Origin: Bugula neritina
Lineage: Eukaryota > Bryozoa > Gymnolaemata > Cheilostomatida > Bugulidae
Length of the DNA: 60,000 bases
Direction of reading: 5' to 3'
NCBI GenBank assembly: GCA_964035545.1
Contig: OZ037768.1
Location: forward strand, 22,472,819-22,532,818
Of the stretch, positions 23,101 through 33,982 are shown in pieces; within the stretch, counting starts at the first letter, position 1, and each line of letters opens with the position of its first letter. The position numbers were made by a program, and so were the translations under genes. The notes beneath the pieces were generated by a model that saw nothing but the letters and a program-made list of their open reading frames with translations, had not been told where the DNA came from and ran no database searches.

Positions 23101-26100
23101 CCTATACATATAGATGGAACTTGGGTATACGAAATACTGCTAGTTATATGGTACTACAGACCAGTTACACGGTACTATAGACCAGTTACATGGTACTACA
23201 GACCAGTTACACGGTACTACAGACCAGTTAAATGGTACTACAGATCAGTTACATGGTACTACAGACTCACTTGTCTTGGTCCATCTTCTGTTCTCTCTCC
23301 ACTGAGTCCAACTCCTGTGCATACTTGGCCGACTTCTTAGCTGCTTCTGATTTCAACCTTTCATATTCCTTCATCTAAAATATCATTCACCATATACTGA
23401 CACCTGACAGATACTACCTACCGACACCTGAGAGACACCACACTGACACCAGCCAGACACTATACTGACACCTGCCAGACATTTTACTGACACCTGAGAG
23501 ACGCTATACTGACACTTGATAGGCACTCTCTACTGACACCTGACAGACATTTTACTGACACCTGACAGACATTTTACTGACACCTGAGAGACGCTATACA
23601 ACAGATATCTTTATGTGGATATAAAACAGTGGTAGGTGGTAGAACATCACACAGAGCAAGGTTACAGGGAAGGTAACCAACTGCCCCACCTGTTTACTCT
23701 CCAGCTGGAGGTTACGACCCTGAGACTGGGACTCCTCTGCCAGTTCCCTCTCCCAGTTCCTCCTCCTCTCTTCAAACTCTTCAAGCTCCCTCTCCAGGTC
23801 AGCAATCTGCAGAAGGGTAATTGAAAGCAACTGCAATCTACAGAAAGTTAGTTGAAAACTACAATCTGCAGAATGAGAGTGGAAGTGTCATGAATGCTAC
23901 ACATTCTAGCTGAGCAGATACAATATTCAACAAAAGAAGCAAAATAATACAAAAAATCAACGCTAACAATACCTCATATGACACAAGCATAACACAAAAT
24001 AATAAACCATTACATAAAATCTTTGCTAACTAGTAAGATTGTCTAGTAAAATATGCCACCACAAGCTTACTTCCTTCAGATGCAACTCATGCGACTTCTT
24101 GGCTGCTTTCAGAGATTTCTTCTCAACCTCCAGCTTCTTCACCATGTGGGTTGTCCTCTCCTTGGCTTTGATATACAGAGGCTTCTTCTTGTTGAGATCA
24201 TTTTCCTGTTAGAGATCATTGGGTTTGTAGGGAGACACTGTAGCTTATCACAGAGGAGAGGTCGAGCATAATGTTATTATATAGCCATTGTAGTAACTAC
24301 TGAGTACTACTCCCAGTCATAGTAACTACCACTGAGTACTACTACTAGTCATAGTAACTATCACTGAGTACCACTGCTAGTCATAGTGAACACTCACCAA
24401 AAGCTGATACTTGTTCTCCAAGGAAGCCAACTCTCTGTTCACTGTCCCCTGCTCTTTCTTCTTCAGTCGAACTTCATCTTCTACTTCCTCTCTTTTCTTC
24501 TCTTCTTTCTTCAGCTTCTTGGCTACAAACATGAAAATATTTCATGACAATTTGATAATTCTACCAGCATCAGTGAGTTGGCTAGGTTACAAATTTAGTT
24601 AAAGGTTTGTCTTGGTTGACAAGTCAAATTTTATATTTAATTTTCACATTTTCAAAAACTACCAGGTCAGTGTTTATTACTAGGCTGATTCATAGTCTGA
24701 ATTTCTTTCCACAGCCAACGGCCGAAATATATAAACATGTCTATGTTTTCAATATAGCACTGCTACTACAAGAGGACATATCTATAGAAATTAGTAATTT
24801 GAAACCCACTAATAAGCTACAAGTTATGATGTATTTATCATAGGAGGTAGGCTGGGTTGGACTAGATGGAATTTACAAGTAAATTCACAGTAACAACTAA
24901 TCAGAATGATTGCAAGGCCAGCTCTTCTCTGATAATAAATATATTAGAAATTGTCCCCCCCCCATCAGAATAGTACGACTTACAATGGGACTTCAACTCT
25001 TTCTCCAGGTGTTCTATGTCTTTATCATTATGGTATAACTTGAATAGCTGCAGTTCTAACTTCTTAGCTGCCTGTAACATGGGATGGGCCTTAGTATTTT
25101 AGTTAGTTTTATAAAAATTACAGCAACCATGTTATCCAATATACAGATAGTAAATGCCATTCGGGGACCTGCAGGCTAAAACACAATCAATAACTTTATA
25201 ATGTCCAAACTTCTTATGACTCAACTGCAGAAGTTAACACAAACTCAACACTCATAATTATAGCAGCAAAACACAACTGTTGCACACTGTTTGCTGTCAT
25301 CTTGAGCTCCTTGCATTACACGTTCTGCACAACTTACACATACTACACCATTGCCTGTATACACACACCCAACTATGACATCACTACATACACACACGCA
25401 ACTATGACATCACTGTGACTACAAAACGTCAACTAACCATCTGCTGAGAGAGTTTCTGGTATTTCTCTGCCTCTTCCTTCTCAACTCGTGCCTCTTTCTT
25501 CTCTGCTGCTATTCCCTTCTTCTTCGTGAAGTTGAACTGGGTTTCCTCTTCCGCCTTCTTCACGTCTGACTTGGCAGTTTCATACTGATCTTTCAGCTCT
25601 CCAGACCTAGAGGTAGTAGTAGTGGTAGTAGTGGTAGTAGTAGTAGTAGTACTAGTGGTAGCAGCAGCAGTAGTAGTAGTAGTAGCAGTAGTAGTAGTAG
25701 CAGTAGTAGTAGTAGTAGTAGTAGCAGTACTAGTAGTAGTAGTAGTAGCAGTAGCACACGCTATGAGTTACATACTTGCTAATCTTCTCAAACATGGCCG
25801 TACGGTCTTTAGCGTTCTTCATGGCGATACTCTCCACCTCTCCCTGGTACACCAGGAAGTTCTTAGCCTTCACCAAGATGCCGATTGACTCTAGTGCCGC
25901 AACGTAGTCCGCCTCAGAACACCTCTGTTTGTGAAAGGAAAATCAATACTGCATACAAGCAAGTAGAGTGTAGCTTTATAACATAAACACCAGTGAGTAC
26001 ATTACATACATGTGTAATTATTTATTATATAACACTTATATAACTACTCTCATAATAATATAAGTATTATCTTTAAATATATTCCACATTGTATTATAGA

Positions 26101-27642
26101 TTACACTATATTATATCATTAATATATATAGTATATATACAATATTGCATAACAAATAATATTCTACAGGATACACAATATTACTATTGTGCATTATATT
26201 GTAAAACCCACAATACTATACCATATATATCACTGGTACATGTAACACTGTATTACACATAGTACTGTATCACGTAATACTACACCGTATACTGGTATAT
26301 GTGATACTGTATTATTAGTGTGACACCACACAGCTCCTACCTTGCCATTCAGCCTCCACTCAGAAGATGAACCAACAATACTTCTGGTAAAGTGAGTCTC
26401 CTCACCGGAGTCGTCATCTCTATATATTGCAGTGATGTGGGCCTTAGTAGCTACTGGTTTTCCCACAGGCGCACCGTGAATCAGATCCTATAGGAGAACA
26501 CAACTCTGTAGATATTAATTAAAAATTCTAAAACTGTAAATGATTTACTAGAACTTTTGGTTCAAACTTATTTATAGACAACTGGTTATATAAATAGAAT
26601 AACTAAACTTTGTAGTTATTTAATAATTCAAAATTGAAACAGATGACCTAACCTAGTTTTCATTCAAATAATTCAACTAGTATTTATTTATGCATTGAAG
26701 GGTTTCTATCTTACAAGTTAGTCTAGGTTCAGAAGCTGATTTGCTTTACTAAGGCAATGCATTGGGAAATTCCAACATGGAAACCTTACAAGGTTAATTT
26801 AGCAAAACTCCCTCAAGATGTTGAGGTTCGCGAATACCACAACTTTACTCACACTCAGCTTCCTGACCCTCAAGTGTGACGGCCTTTCTCCTAGCACAAA
26901 GCTGATTGCATCCATCAAGTTTGACTTTCCTAAAACAGGTTAAAGAATTTATGCTAATAAATTTGCTTGGCTTACTCCATCTCTATATGTATTTGACTAC
27001 AGGCTAAAGATTTGTAATTATAGTTATTGCACACCTACAATATTGCAGTCACAATGAATATGCATAGTGACATCTATCTTTAATCCCTATGGGTGTGGTA
27101 TAACATATTAATTATAATATAAGCATCAAATAGATATACAAGTTAAAAAGGTCTTTTATTAATTTGAGTACTAAAATAATAAATCATAAATATTTTAAAT
27201 GGGATCATAAATGATTTTAGTATAACTAGAGATGTAACTCTAAAAACTCTAAATTGAAAATAAATTTCAAAATAGCAAAACATTACAACAATTACAATGG
27301 TTACAAGGCACTTAACAGCAGCTTGATTCCAATCCAATACCAAAATAAGTTTTATATTTACATCACTGATTAGTGATTACACTTTAAGTTTATTATGAAT
27401 ATCAATGTACACTTACAGTTACTCTTAAAATAAGAATTGTCAACTAATAACTTATTTAGACTTTCAACAGAACATCAATAAAATTAAATAGCCTACAATG
27501 AAATTTAGATTAGAATAACTCAAATTTTACCTGAACCATTTGGTCCAATAATCGCAGTGAATCTAGCAAAGGGTCCAATTATCTGTTTTCCTTTCCATGA
27601 TTTGAAGTTTTCGATTTCCAGAGAGTGCAAAATCCCAGGCAT
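14129..27642 (-). CDS. SMC1A: Cohesin subunit SMC1
   Basis: Core ATPase of cohesin, which pairs with SMC3 to entrap sister chromatids. The 27 minus-strand exons are: 27531-27642, 26853-26929, 26341-26487, 25776-25924, 25438-25606, 24984-25071, 24398-24522, 24071-24205, 23690-23806, 23271-23374, 22991-23101, 22159-22372, 21490-21701, 21019-21151, 20803-20891, 20376-20571, 20133-20201, 19889-20022, 18617-18824, 17901-18119, 17281-17463, 16942-17054, 16544-16712, 15919-16097, 15258-15327, 14775-14885, 14129-14242. They join in phase into 1,248 residues (human SMC1A has 1,233). Walker A GPNGSGKS is at 33-40 and is split by intron 1. The first coiled coil runs to about 515; the hinge follows from about 517 ([14 protein letters not shown] to GIISGG). 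The second coil is followed by signature LSGGEK at 1133-1138 and Walker [13 protein letters not shown] with catalytic E1162. [10 protein letters not shown] and [19 protein letters not shown] are SMC1-specific. The gene looks complete and functional. Almost every larger intron is filled by a different minisatellite. Confidence 0.97.
14490..14780 (-). repeat. Tandem donor-site repeat in SMC1 intron 26
   Basis: About ten units of around 30 bp. On the minus strand each reads CCC(C/T)AGG, then GTTAGTATCC. The unit nearest the exon holds the functional donor (exon end 14775), and the rest extend into the intron. They keep the last coding bases TACCCCAGG or close variants. Confidence 0.85.
14886..15250 (-). 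repeat. Tandem acceptor-site repeat in SMC1 intron 25
   Basis: Many variable units. On the minus strand the core is ACTTACCTGTAG, then GTTACTCTG, matching the true acceptor and exon start ACTTACCTGTAG, then GTTGCTGC (exon start 14885). On the plus strand the same units read CAGGTAAGT, the consensus 5' splice site in antisense. Confidence 0.88.
15330..15912. repeat. Palindromic TATACAGTATAC minisatellite, SMC1 intron 24
   Basis: About 580 bp of CAGTATACAGATATACACTATA-type units, rich in self-complementary GTATAC and TATA steps. It occupies almost the whole intron between exons 24 and 25 and starts within about 10 nt of each splice site. Long open frames on both strands are products of the repeat. 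Confidence 0.85.
16214..16432 (+). mobile_element. tRNA-derived SINE in SMC1 intron 23
   Basis: The head has Pol III boxes: A-box-like TGGTCTAGCGATTAGAGC (from about 16222) and B-box-like GGGTTTGAACCCC. The body includes GTTAGGAAGAGCATCCAG, typical of animal tRNA-derived SINEs. It ends near CGTGAGTTTTTATTTAAT. The 3' part matches a second copy at 56855-56945. Confidence 0.7.
16716..16892 (-). repeat. 28-31-bp minisatellite at SMC1 intron 22 acceptor
   Basis: On the minus strand the units read GTACACGTACTGTAGTAGAG. The true acceptor context is GTACACATACTGTATTGTAG, so the units look like partial copies of the acceptor region. Confidence 0.7.
17485..17895 (-). repeat. 22-bp minisatellite, SMC1 intron 20
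   Basis: About 19 near-identical copies of a 22-bp unit (GACTAGTGTATAGTTACTATAT on the plus strand, with TATAC and GTATAG variants). It starts about 6 nt from the donor at 17900. The donor itself (GTACGTACTATACAC) differs from the unit (ATAGTAACTATACAC) at the GT core. Confidence 0.9.
18385..18595. repeat. About 21-bp minisatellite, SMC1 intron 19
   Basis: Roughly ten units of ATCACTGTGCTATATTTAG with point variation, ending about 20 nt from the exon 19 donor. Confidence 0.8.
18822..19840 (-). repeat. 28-bp minisatellite made of an acceptor site, SMC1 intron 18
   Basis: About 36 copies of a unit of 28 bp (30 bp in some copies) filling almost all of a 1,064-nt intron. On the minus strand the unit contains CAATACAG, then AGTATATACT. 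The true exon 19 junction is CAATACAG, then AGTATATGAAG (exon start 18824). Every unit therefore repeats the acceptor and about eight exon bases. Confidence 0.92.
21935..22103. repeat. 25-bp minisatellite, SMC1 intron 12
   Basis: Six or seven units of GTGTAATGCAATGAGATCTA type. There is no resemblance to the adjacent splice sites. Confidence 0.8.
22655..22940. repeat. 20-bp minisatellite, SMC1 intron 11
   Basis: About 14 units of GTCACCACATGTCACAGTAT with GTC/GAC/GCC variants. The ACATGT core is self-complementary. Confidence 0.88.
23155..23268 (-). repeat. 21-bp minisatellite, SMC1 intron 10
   Basis: About five units of TACAGACCAGTTACATGGTAC type. It begins a few bases after the exon 10 donor, but the donor is not copied. 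Confidence 0.75.
23395..23598. repeat. 22-bp minisatellite, SMC1 intron 9
   Basis: About nine units of ACTGACACCTGACAGACATT with variants, between exons 9 and 10. No splice-site copy is seen. Confidence 0.75.
24288..24392 (-). repeat. About 36-bp repeat beside SMC1 exon 7 donor
   Basis: Three units of ACTGAGTACTACTAGTCATA type, starting directly after the donor GTGAGTGTTCACTATGAC. Confidence 0.65.
25608..25757 (-). repeat. (GTA)n/(GCA)n triplet array filling SMC1 intron 4
   Basis: The 169-nt intron 4 (25607-25775) is almost entirely GTA triplets with interspersed GCA and GTG on the plus strand. On the minus strand it is a CTA-rich pyrimidine tract running into the acceptor ACTACCTCTAG. Confidence 0.85.
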
Positions 27643-28902
27643 TTTGAATCAAATTCAATTATCAATGTGATACTGATAGTGATACTCACACTAACAGTAA
27701 ATACAAACTATGGCTTTTCAGTTGTATATTTTTAGTTTTGATCTGAGTAGTAACGGTAGTGAGACTCAGAGTCGGACTGAGTTTATTAAAAGTAAATCTA
27801 ATAAAAGATTAACTTCAAGGCCAAGACGGATAAACTTAAACTTACAAGTACAAGCATGAATGCTATATTAACATAGCAATTTCCATCGGTTTAAAGGGAC
27901 AACTTACTTTAACACACTACTAACGGTTATTACAATTAGCAGTTGAAGAAGTTAGTAGGAGTACAAGCAGTAATTGCAAAGCTGCTAAGTGTGAACAATT
28001 ACTTTTACTTTAACTTTTAGTTTAACAAAAACTACAAGTGATCGAAGGCGATTTTATCTAAGCGCCAAGAACTCGCTACTTTCTTAGACTATTAGCCCAA
28101 AAACTTACGGATTTACCCAATGAACTCAATAATATTATTATTAATATAATTATATTTCCAGTTCAGTGGAGCCAACACTACCGCATTTGTTGTGTTTTGT
28201 TCGGAGTTATGTCCCCCAACTACTGCACCAATTCACCACCAACTCGGTGCTGCTTATAGAACCATTCGCTGAGCCTGAAGATACTCCTGGAGTACATATT
28301 AATCATTATAATTCATTAATTATAATCACTTAATGCATGCGTTTGGGTTATGTTGATAACAATGACATTGACAAATTATTACAATAATAAAACTATTTTT
28401 ATTTTAAATTTATGCATGCTGCATGTGTGAATAAAACCTATCAGCATCACTATCACTATGACTTAAACTATCAGTATCAGTATTACCATTGCATTATGAT
28501 TATCATTATGATTATGATTATTCGACTTAGTACTAGTAGTATTACTATTAGTATTACTGTATTACTATTACTATGCCAGTATACGTATCAAATTCAATAT
28601 GACCATGGATCAGAATAGTATAGCGTATAGGTATACATATGACTATAGTTATTCTTCGTCTTACTCTTAAAGTTAACCCAGACTTAGAGATTTAGTCTGA
28701 GATTCATTCTGATCCATCAGACACCAACTTTAAGTGATAAGTTCCCAGAGTCATGTCTAGATAGTAACTGTAATATATGTTTGTGTTGCAAAACTGTTTA
28801 AATATTATGCTACATTCTGTGTGTTGTAGGACTTCTTTGTAGCTTAGCAGGTGTCCACAAGTATCATTCCTTTCACAATTTTTGTGAAATATAGCATCAG
28901 TG
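27643..28902. promoter_or_regulatory. Divergent promoter region, SMC1 / zinc-finger gene
   Basis: 1.26 kb between the SMC1 ATG (minus) and the zinc-finger ATG (plus). It is the least AT-rich around 28150-28290, a possible shared core promoter. No TATA box or other element can be assigned with confidence. A TACTATTAG-like array lies at about 28490-28570. Confidence 0.4.
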
Positions 28903-31720
28903 ATGGAGTTTATGAAACTTAGTGGTAAGTCACTATGCGATGAATAACTATAAGTCTTTTTAAGTTTTTCTTTTTTATTGCTGGTAAAATAATATATGGC
29001 TATTTAAAATGCAGAAATTTGAAATGTGTAAATGTTATTACTATTTAACTGGAGTTATCTTATTATGCTTTAAGTTGCATGCAAATTAGCTTTGTTGATG
29101 TTTTAAGTTCATTTCTCTTGTGAAAACTTTTACTCTTCCAGAAGTTGTTGTAAAAAGCAAGCAGAATGATTGCAGTGATTATATAAATAACTCACCTGTA
29201 AAAATTATAGTCATTTTGAAGTAAATGATACCGAGAATTTTAAGCAACGCACATTTATAAAAATTTACATATTTTTTGGATATCCAAACAATATGTTCTT
29301 TTGGTATTAAATAGGAGCTTAGATTTTTCGCTTTCTCCTAAATGGCATTTACAAACATGAAATTCTTTAACTTATTGGATTTACTTCTTATCAGCATCTT
29401 TCTGGTCAAACTGTGTGGAATAATGCTAACTCGTCTAAGCAGTTTCCAAATTATGTTTAATATGGTTTTCATTTGAAGTCACATATAGCTTTATTATTTG
29501 TCTTTTGTTTTTAAGAAAATTCTTGGTTCTATTTATGAAATGATTAAAATTTTAGCAGAGAGTATAAAGACTGAGCCTGAGCCAGCTACTGCACACGAAA
29601 ATGAGGTTGAACTACCTAGGGGTGAGGATGTGTCTATTTATATTTGTTAGTAAAGTTGGTTTGTCAGTCAGTTAGTCAGCCAGTCAGTCAGGATCATCTC
29701 AAGAAGTTCAGCAATAAAATTGTTTTGTGTGTCTATGATGTTTATTTGCTTGAAAGCATATTGTAATGACTACGGTAATTGTTTATTAGAGATGAAGCTA
29801 CCCTGTCTGTGTCTAAGCTATATCATGCTCTGTGAATAAAGTGCAACTAGCACCCTGTGAAATTCTGTAGTTAATTTATGTTTCAGATGTTGAGGTTAAA
29901 ATAGAGCATGTCTGCAATGATTTGGAGTTTTCATTCATTAAAAGCCATGCAACAGCCGCCTATGTCGTTAATCCAGGTATGAGTCATAACAGAACAAATA
30001 TAATAATAGACCCTTTCCAGAGGTCCCCCGATATCCCCTTAACAATTAAGAGTTGTGTCCTCCTAAAGTGAATAGGTTGAACCTTTGTATAAAAAGCCAA
30101 CTCATTCAAAATTTAGAGTTTGGCTGCTACTTGAAATTCTGATTATGCTATAGAATTGTTCTTTTAAGAGATAGATAATTTAGTATAAGCATACATATTA
30201 GCAGTTGAAAACATTTTAAAAATATTTCTCCATGGAGAATTTTGAAGAAAATAAACTTGAAAGCATTTATGTGGTTTTAGTTGCTGAGCAATGCTGAAGT
30301 GGCACTTCAGCATTGCTCAGCAACCAAAACCACAAAAATGAGTTTAAGTCTATTTTGTTCAGTGATTTTTACTTTGGGAGGACACAACTCTCAATTGTGA
30401 GGGGGACATCGGGGACCACTGAAAAGAGTCTATTGCCGGTGATTTTATATGCAATTTTCACTTAAAGATGTTAAGGCATTTATTATAAAGAAATATCTGG
30501 CAAAACTTAATAATCTCAAGCATTATTATGTATTTTGTGAAACCAGCATTTTGAATTGTCAAACAATAGGGTGATGCTACTTATGATGATCATAAATAGT
30601 TTGGAACTTATAGTGGCATTAATATGTTGTCATTTCGACTGTAGAAAGGCAGTGGAATTCAGTCATCTATTCACAACCCACAGAAGACCTTGACACAGGA
30701 AATCAAAGCTTTTCGCAGATGGAAACTTCTAGAAATGTGAAGGAGAAGTACCCAACGTCTGCTACAGAAGATACAGCAACAAATTCTTATCAATGTAGCA
30801 TCAGATCTGTTGAGCATTCGAACTTAAATATACGTAAGAAAAGTACGATAATTAAGAAAGGTAAAAAAACTAACTTTACAAGCATCAAGAAAAGTGCAAA
30901 ACGTAAGAAAAGTACGAAAAGTTCCAAGTGCAATTCCAGTCATAATCACAAATCTGGGCAACATCAACAAATGGCGGCTCATTATCAAGAAAAATACTCG
31001 ACTAGTAATCAAAAAAGTAATTCTGAACGTAGTCAGAAGTCCCAAGATGGAGACAAGGCGTTTTGTTGCACCGAATGTAATTTCCAATGCAATAGCAAGC
31101 GAATCCTAACCAAGCATATATTTACACACGAGTATGATAAAACAAAAATACCCATGAAGTATAAATGCGTTGAATGTTTGCTCGTACTTTCATCGAAAGA
31201 AAGTTTGAATAAACATATGGCTATTCACACTGAAGGTAAACCCTATCGTTGCACTCAATGTGCTTATAGTAGCCGAGTTCATAGTAGTCTAATGTATCAC
31301 ATGATGATTCATACTGGCCGGAAGCCTTATAAGTGCAATGAATGTGATGCTGGCTTCAGAGCAAAAGATGTGCTAAAAAGACACATGATGATGTATCACG
31401 GAGCAGAAAAACCATTTCAATGCACTCTCTGCAATTATAGGTTTGGACGGAAAAATCATTTAGTTCGGCACATGAATAGCCACACTAAAAACCTACCTCA
31501 CTGGTGCGTAATGTGCGACTATAGAAGCAGTACAAAGCACAGTTTGATGTTGCATATGGTTAGGCACGCAGCCGAGAGACCTAACCAATGTCCTGTGTGC
31601 AGTGTGAGGTTTCCGTCAAAAGAAGCTTTATTTGAGCATCTCGAAACTCACGCTAAGAAAGATGAGGAGACCCTAGACCTGGAAACATGGAATCAAACAG
31701 TGACTGTTGAGCTTATTTAA
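28903..31720 (+). CDS. C2H2 zinc-finger protein, seven fingers
   Basis: Exons 28903-28924, 29556-29621, 29887-29976 and 30645-31720 join in phase into 417 residues. An optional segment after the acceptor at 29141 is open but does not keep phase. The N-terminal region is acidic and unstructured (SIKTEPEP). Residues 85-198 are Lys/Ser-rich and basic, suggesting nuclear localisation. Seven tandem C2H2 fingers follow from about residue 199: FCCTEC, YKCVEC, YRCTQC, YKCNEC, FQCTLC, HWCVMC and NQCPVC, each with a paired H-x3/4-H. Linkers are partly TGxKPY-like (HTEGKPY, HTGRKPY), as expected for DNA-binding arrays. Several fingers have the aromatic-poor CxxC-Y-R/S style seen in RE1-silencing-like and ZNF-rich invertebrate proteins, but no orthologue can be named. 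Intron 3 (29977-30644) carries a foldback element. Confidence 0.88.
30004..30435. mobile_element. Foldback MITE in zinc-finger gene intron
   Basis: About 430 bp with long terminal inverted repeats. The left end (from TAATAGACCCTTTCCAG at about 30004) matches the complement of the right end (to AGAGTCTATTG) over about 65 bp, both including AGAGTTGTGTCCTCC. At the centre-right is a near-perfect hairpin: 30271-30300 pairs with 30304-30333, 30-bp arms, one mismatch, 3-nt loop. It has no coding capacity. Confidence 0.85.
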
Positions 31721-32709
31721 CCTTTTAGGTTCACATCTGCATTTCTGTTTTATGAGCTAATGTAGTGGAATATGATTACGAAAGTTAGAAAGACTTTGCA
31801 GCTACTGAAGTGGTAATGGCACTTGACCAGAGAAAAATAGATGAAGTTTGTTCAGTCTACTTTTTTTAGTGTTTAAATTCAAGTCTTGTAAAATAATCTG
31901 TTGATAGTTGATAGAACTCAATATTTCCTGAGTTTGCAATGTATTTTACCATTTTTGTATTGGAATGCTTACAATAGCTAGTTTTTTTTACATTTTTATG
32001 TTAGCTTGTTGAATTTGTATGCATGACAGTAGTTTATAGTTGTTGAATCATGAAAAATATTTAATACATCTTTACAATTGTAAAAAGACGTGTGTTTATA
32101 CACAATGTTATGAACATGGTGCTAGTAATAGTGAATAGTATAAATATAAGTGAGAACTTGTAACATCTTAGTATCACTGTAACATTTCATGGCTTGCAAT
32201 ATATAAAAACATTAATTTGATATGTTATGATTGAGTCTGTTCACCTCACACTACCTCGAACTACTGCTGATGCAAAACATGGTATAATTTAAAGGGCTAT
32301 CATATGTCTAGCAACTGTTTGGAGATTCCTTTCAAGTGTGTTTTATTGCCATTTTAGTATGCCCTGTTTCAACCCACAGCTTTTTATTTCATAGTTCATT
32401 TAAATATGGGGAAAAGAAACACTAGGGATAAAAGCCACTGATTTCATTTTCCACACATTTTATTATTGACTTCAGCTAAACACATCTTTATTGCCTTACT
32501 CATCCTTACCATTTGACTGACCCCATAAGCTAGTAATTACTGCTGCCAATATGCATTATTATAAATATTTTTGCTGTTTGATGTGGTGACAGCCAACTTG
32601 ATTAATGGGGTTTATATACTAGCTCCTAGACTGCGAATAAATTGCTTGATAAACAATTTACCACAAAAATTCTTTGTGGTTTATTCTCTCCTAATTTACT
32701 GCGACAATT
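31721..32709. other. 3' flank of zinc-finger gene
   Basis: AT-rich 3' UTR and intergenic sequence; nothing else recognised. Confidence 0.4.
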
Positions 32710-33487
32710 CACCGGCTTTCCATGTACCGATCTCAGATCGATCTCGCTGAGATCGATCTGAGCATACCTCTCAGATCGATCGTTTTTCCATGAGAAGTGT
32801 CAGATCGATCTCACGGAGTTGCCTCCTCTTAAGTGAAGAGTACTTTAATAGTATAATTTGTTCACAAATCTGGATGATTAAAGCTGCTGAGGTTAAAAAA
32901 CAAGATTGTTGATGTCTAAAAATTAATGGTGCTTGTAAACAATACGCAACAAAGCTTTTAGTGTAAAGTAATATAGCCAATTTAAGATAATCACTTTTAA
33001 TTTTTTAGCTCAACAGCTTAAATAAAATTAATAGCTATCTTGCAGATTATTCATAAACTTACAGGATTGTTAAGCTTGAAATTACGCAGCAAATAACTAA
33101 TGAAAGTAAGTTTTACTAGTCATTTAAATTCAATTTAAATGCTCCAATTTTTTGTAATTTCTATGGACTATAATTTTATATAATTGAGTTTTTTTAATCA
33201 TAGTACTGAAAGTCAAAGTTTTGGCATCTGAAAATGTGGCTATCGTAATTATTAAGTAATTTGCTTAGTAATTATCAATAAGTTGTCATTTTTATCAGCA
33301 GACAACATTTTAGCGAACAGTCTTTTTCTACTTCTCAGATCGATCTGGAGTCTTTCCATGGATCGATCTCACTGAGATCGATCTGAGTTCGAGCTCTACA
33401 GACCGACCAGCTCAGAACGACTGAGATCGATCTTTGACATCTTTCCATGGATCGATCTCACTGAGATCGGTACATGGAAAGCCGGTG
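32710..33487. mobile_element. Nonautonomous TIR element with GATCGATCTC repeats (full copy)
   Basis: About 778 bp bounded by perfect inverted ends of at least 27 bp: CACCGGCTTTCCATGTACCG at the left and its complement at the right. Subterminal regions at both ends hold many GATCGATCT and CTTTCCATG motifs in both orientations, likely transposase-binding repeats. The AT-rich core (about 33098-33340) has no transposase frame. The core and right end recur at 43920-44307, which defines a family. Confidence 0.88.
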
Positions 33488-33909
33488 ATTGTTTTCCCAA
33501 ATTTATTGAGATACTCACTGAACTGAAACTATAAGGGTTATAGTTCAATGGAGACACTAAGCAGTGTGTTACTATTTGAATATTTATTTCATGATAGGAC
33601 AACTTTACAAGGTAGTCTTGGTTTTTATTTCTCAAGTTTATAAAGCTGCTCTCAGTTAAATTATGAAATGCAATGTCCTTGTGATTACAACTTTCAATCA
33701 AAAATTCCTTGTTATGGGAGGAAACACTTTTATATGCTTCTGTTGTATAAAATTTCTTCTGTTAGTTAACCAATACAGTTATTAGGATGATCAGATGAAC
33801 ATTCACACACAATACTCCATGAGTTTGACGATCCACCAAGCTGTTAGAAGTTAAGAATCTTGTTACTCCCTTCCACTTCATTCACTTTGTATAATTACTA
33901 AAATATAAT

Positions 33910-33982
33910 TGCCCTCACTGGGATTCGAACCTGAGACCTCTGGCTTGCAAACAGGCACGCTAACCATTACACCACGGGGAAC
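33910..33982 (-). other. tRNA-like sequence (pseudo-tRNA or SINE head)
   Basis: It has a perfect A box (TGGTGTAATGG) and B box (GGTTCGAATCC) at tRNA spacing. The acceptor, anticodon and T stems pair poorly, so it is unlikely to be a working tRNA. No SINE body is evident. Confidence 0.5.

Noticed and set aside
25622-25888. Poly-valine open frame
   Set aside because: GTA triplet array in SMC1 intron 4 plus antisense of exon 4.
33910-33982. Functional tRNA gene on the minus strand
   Set aside because: A and B boxes are good, but acceptor, anticodon and T stems have several mismatches.
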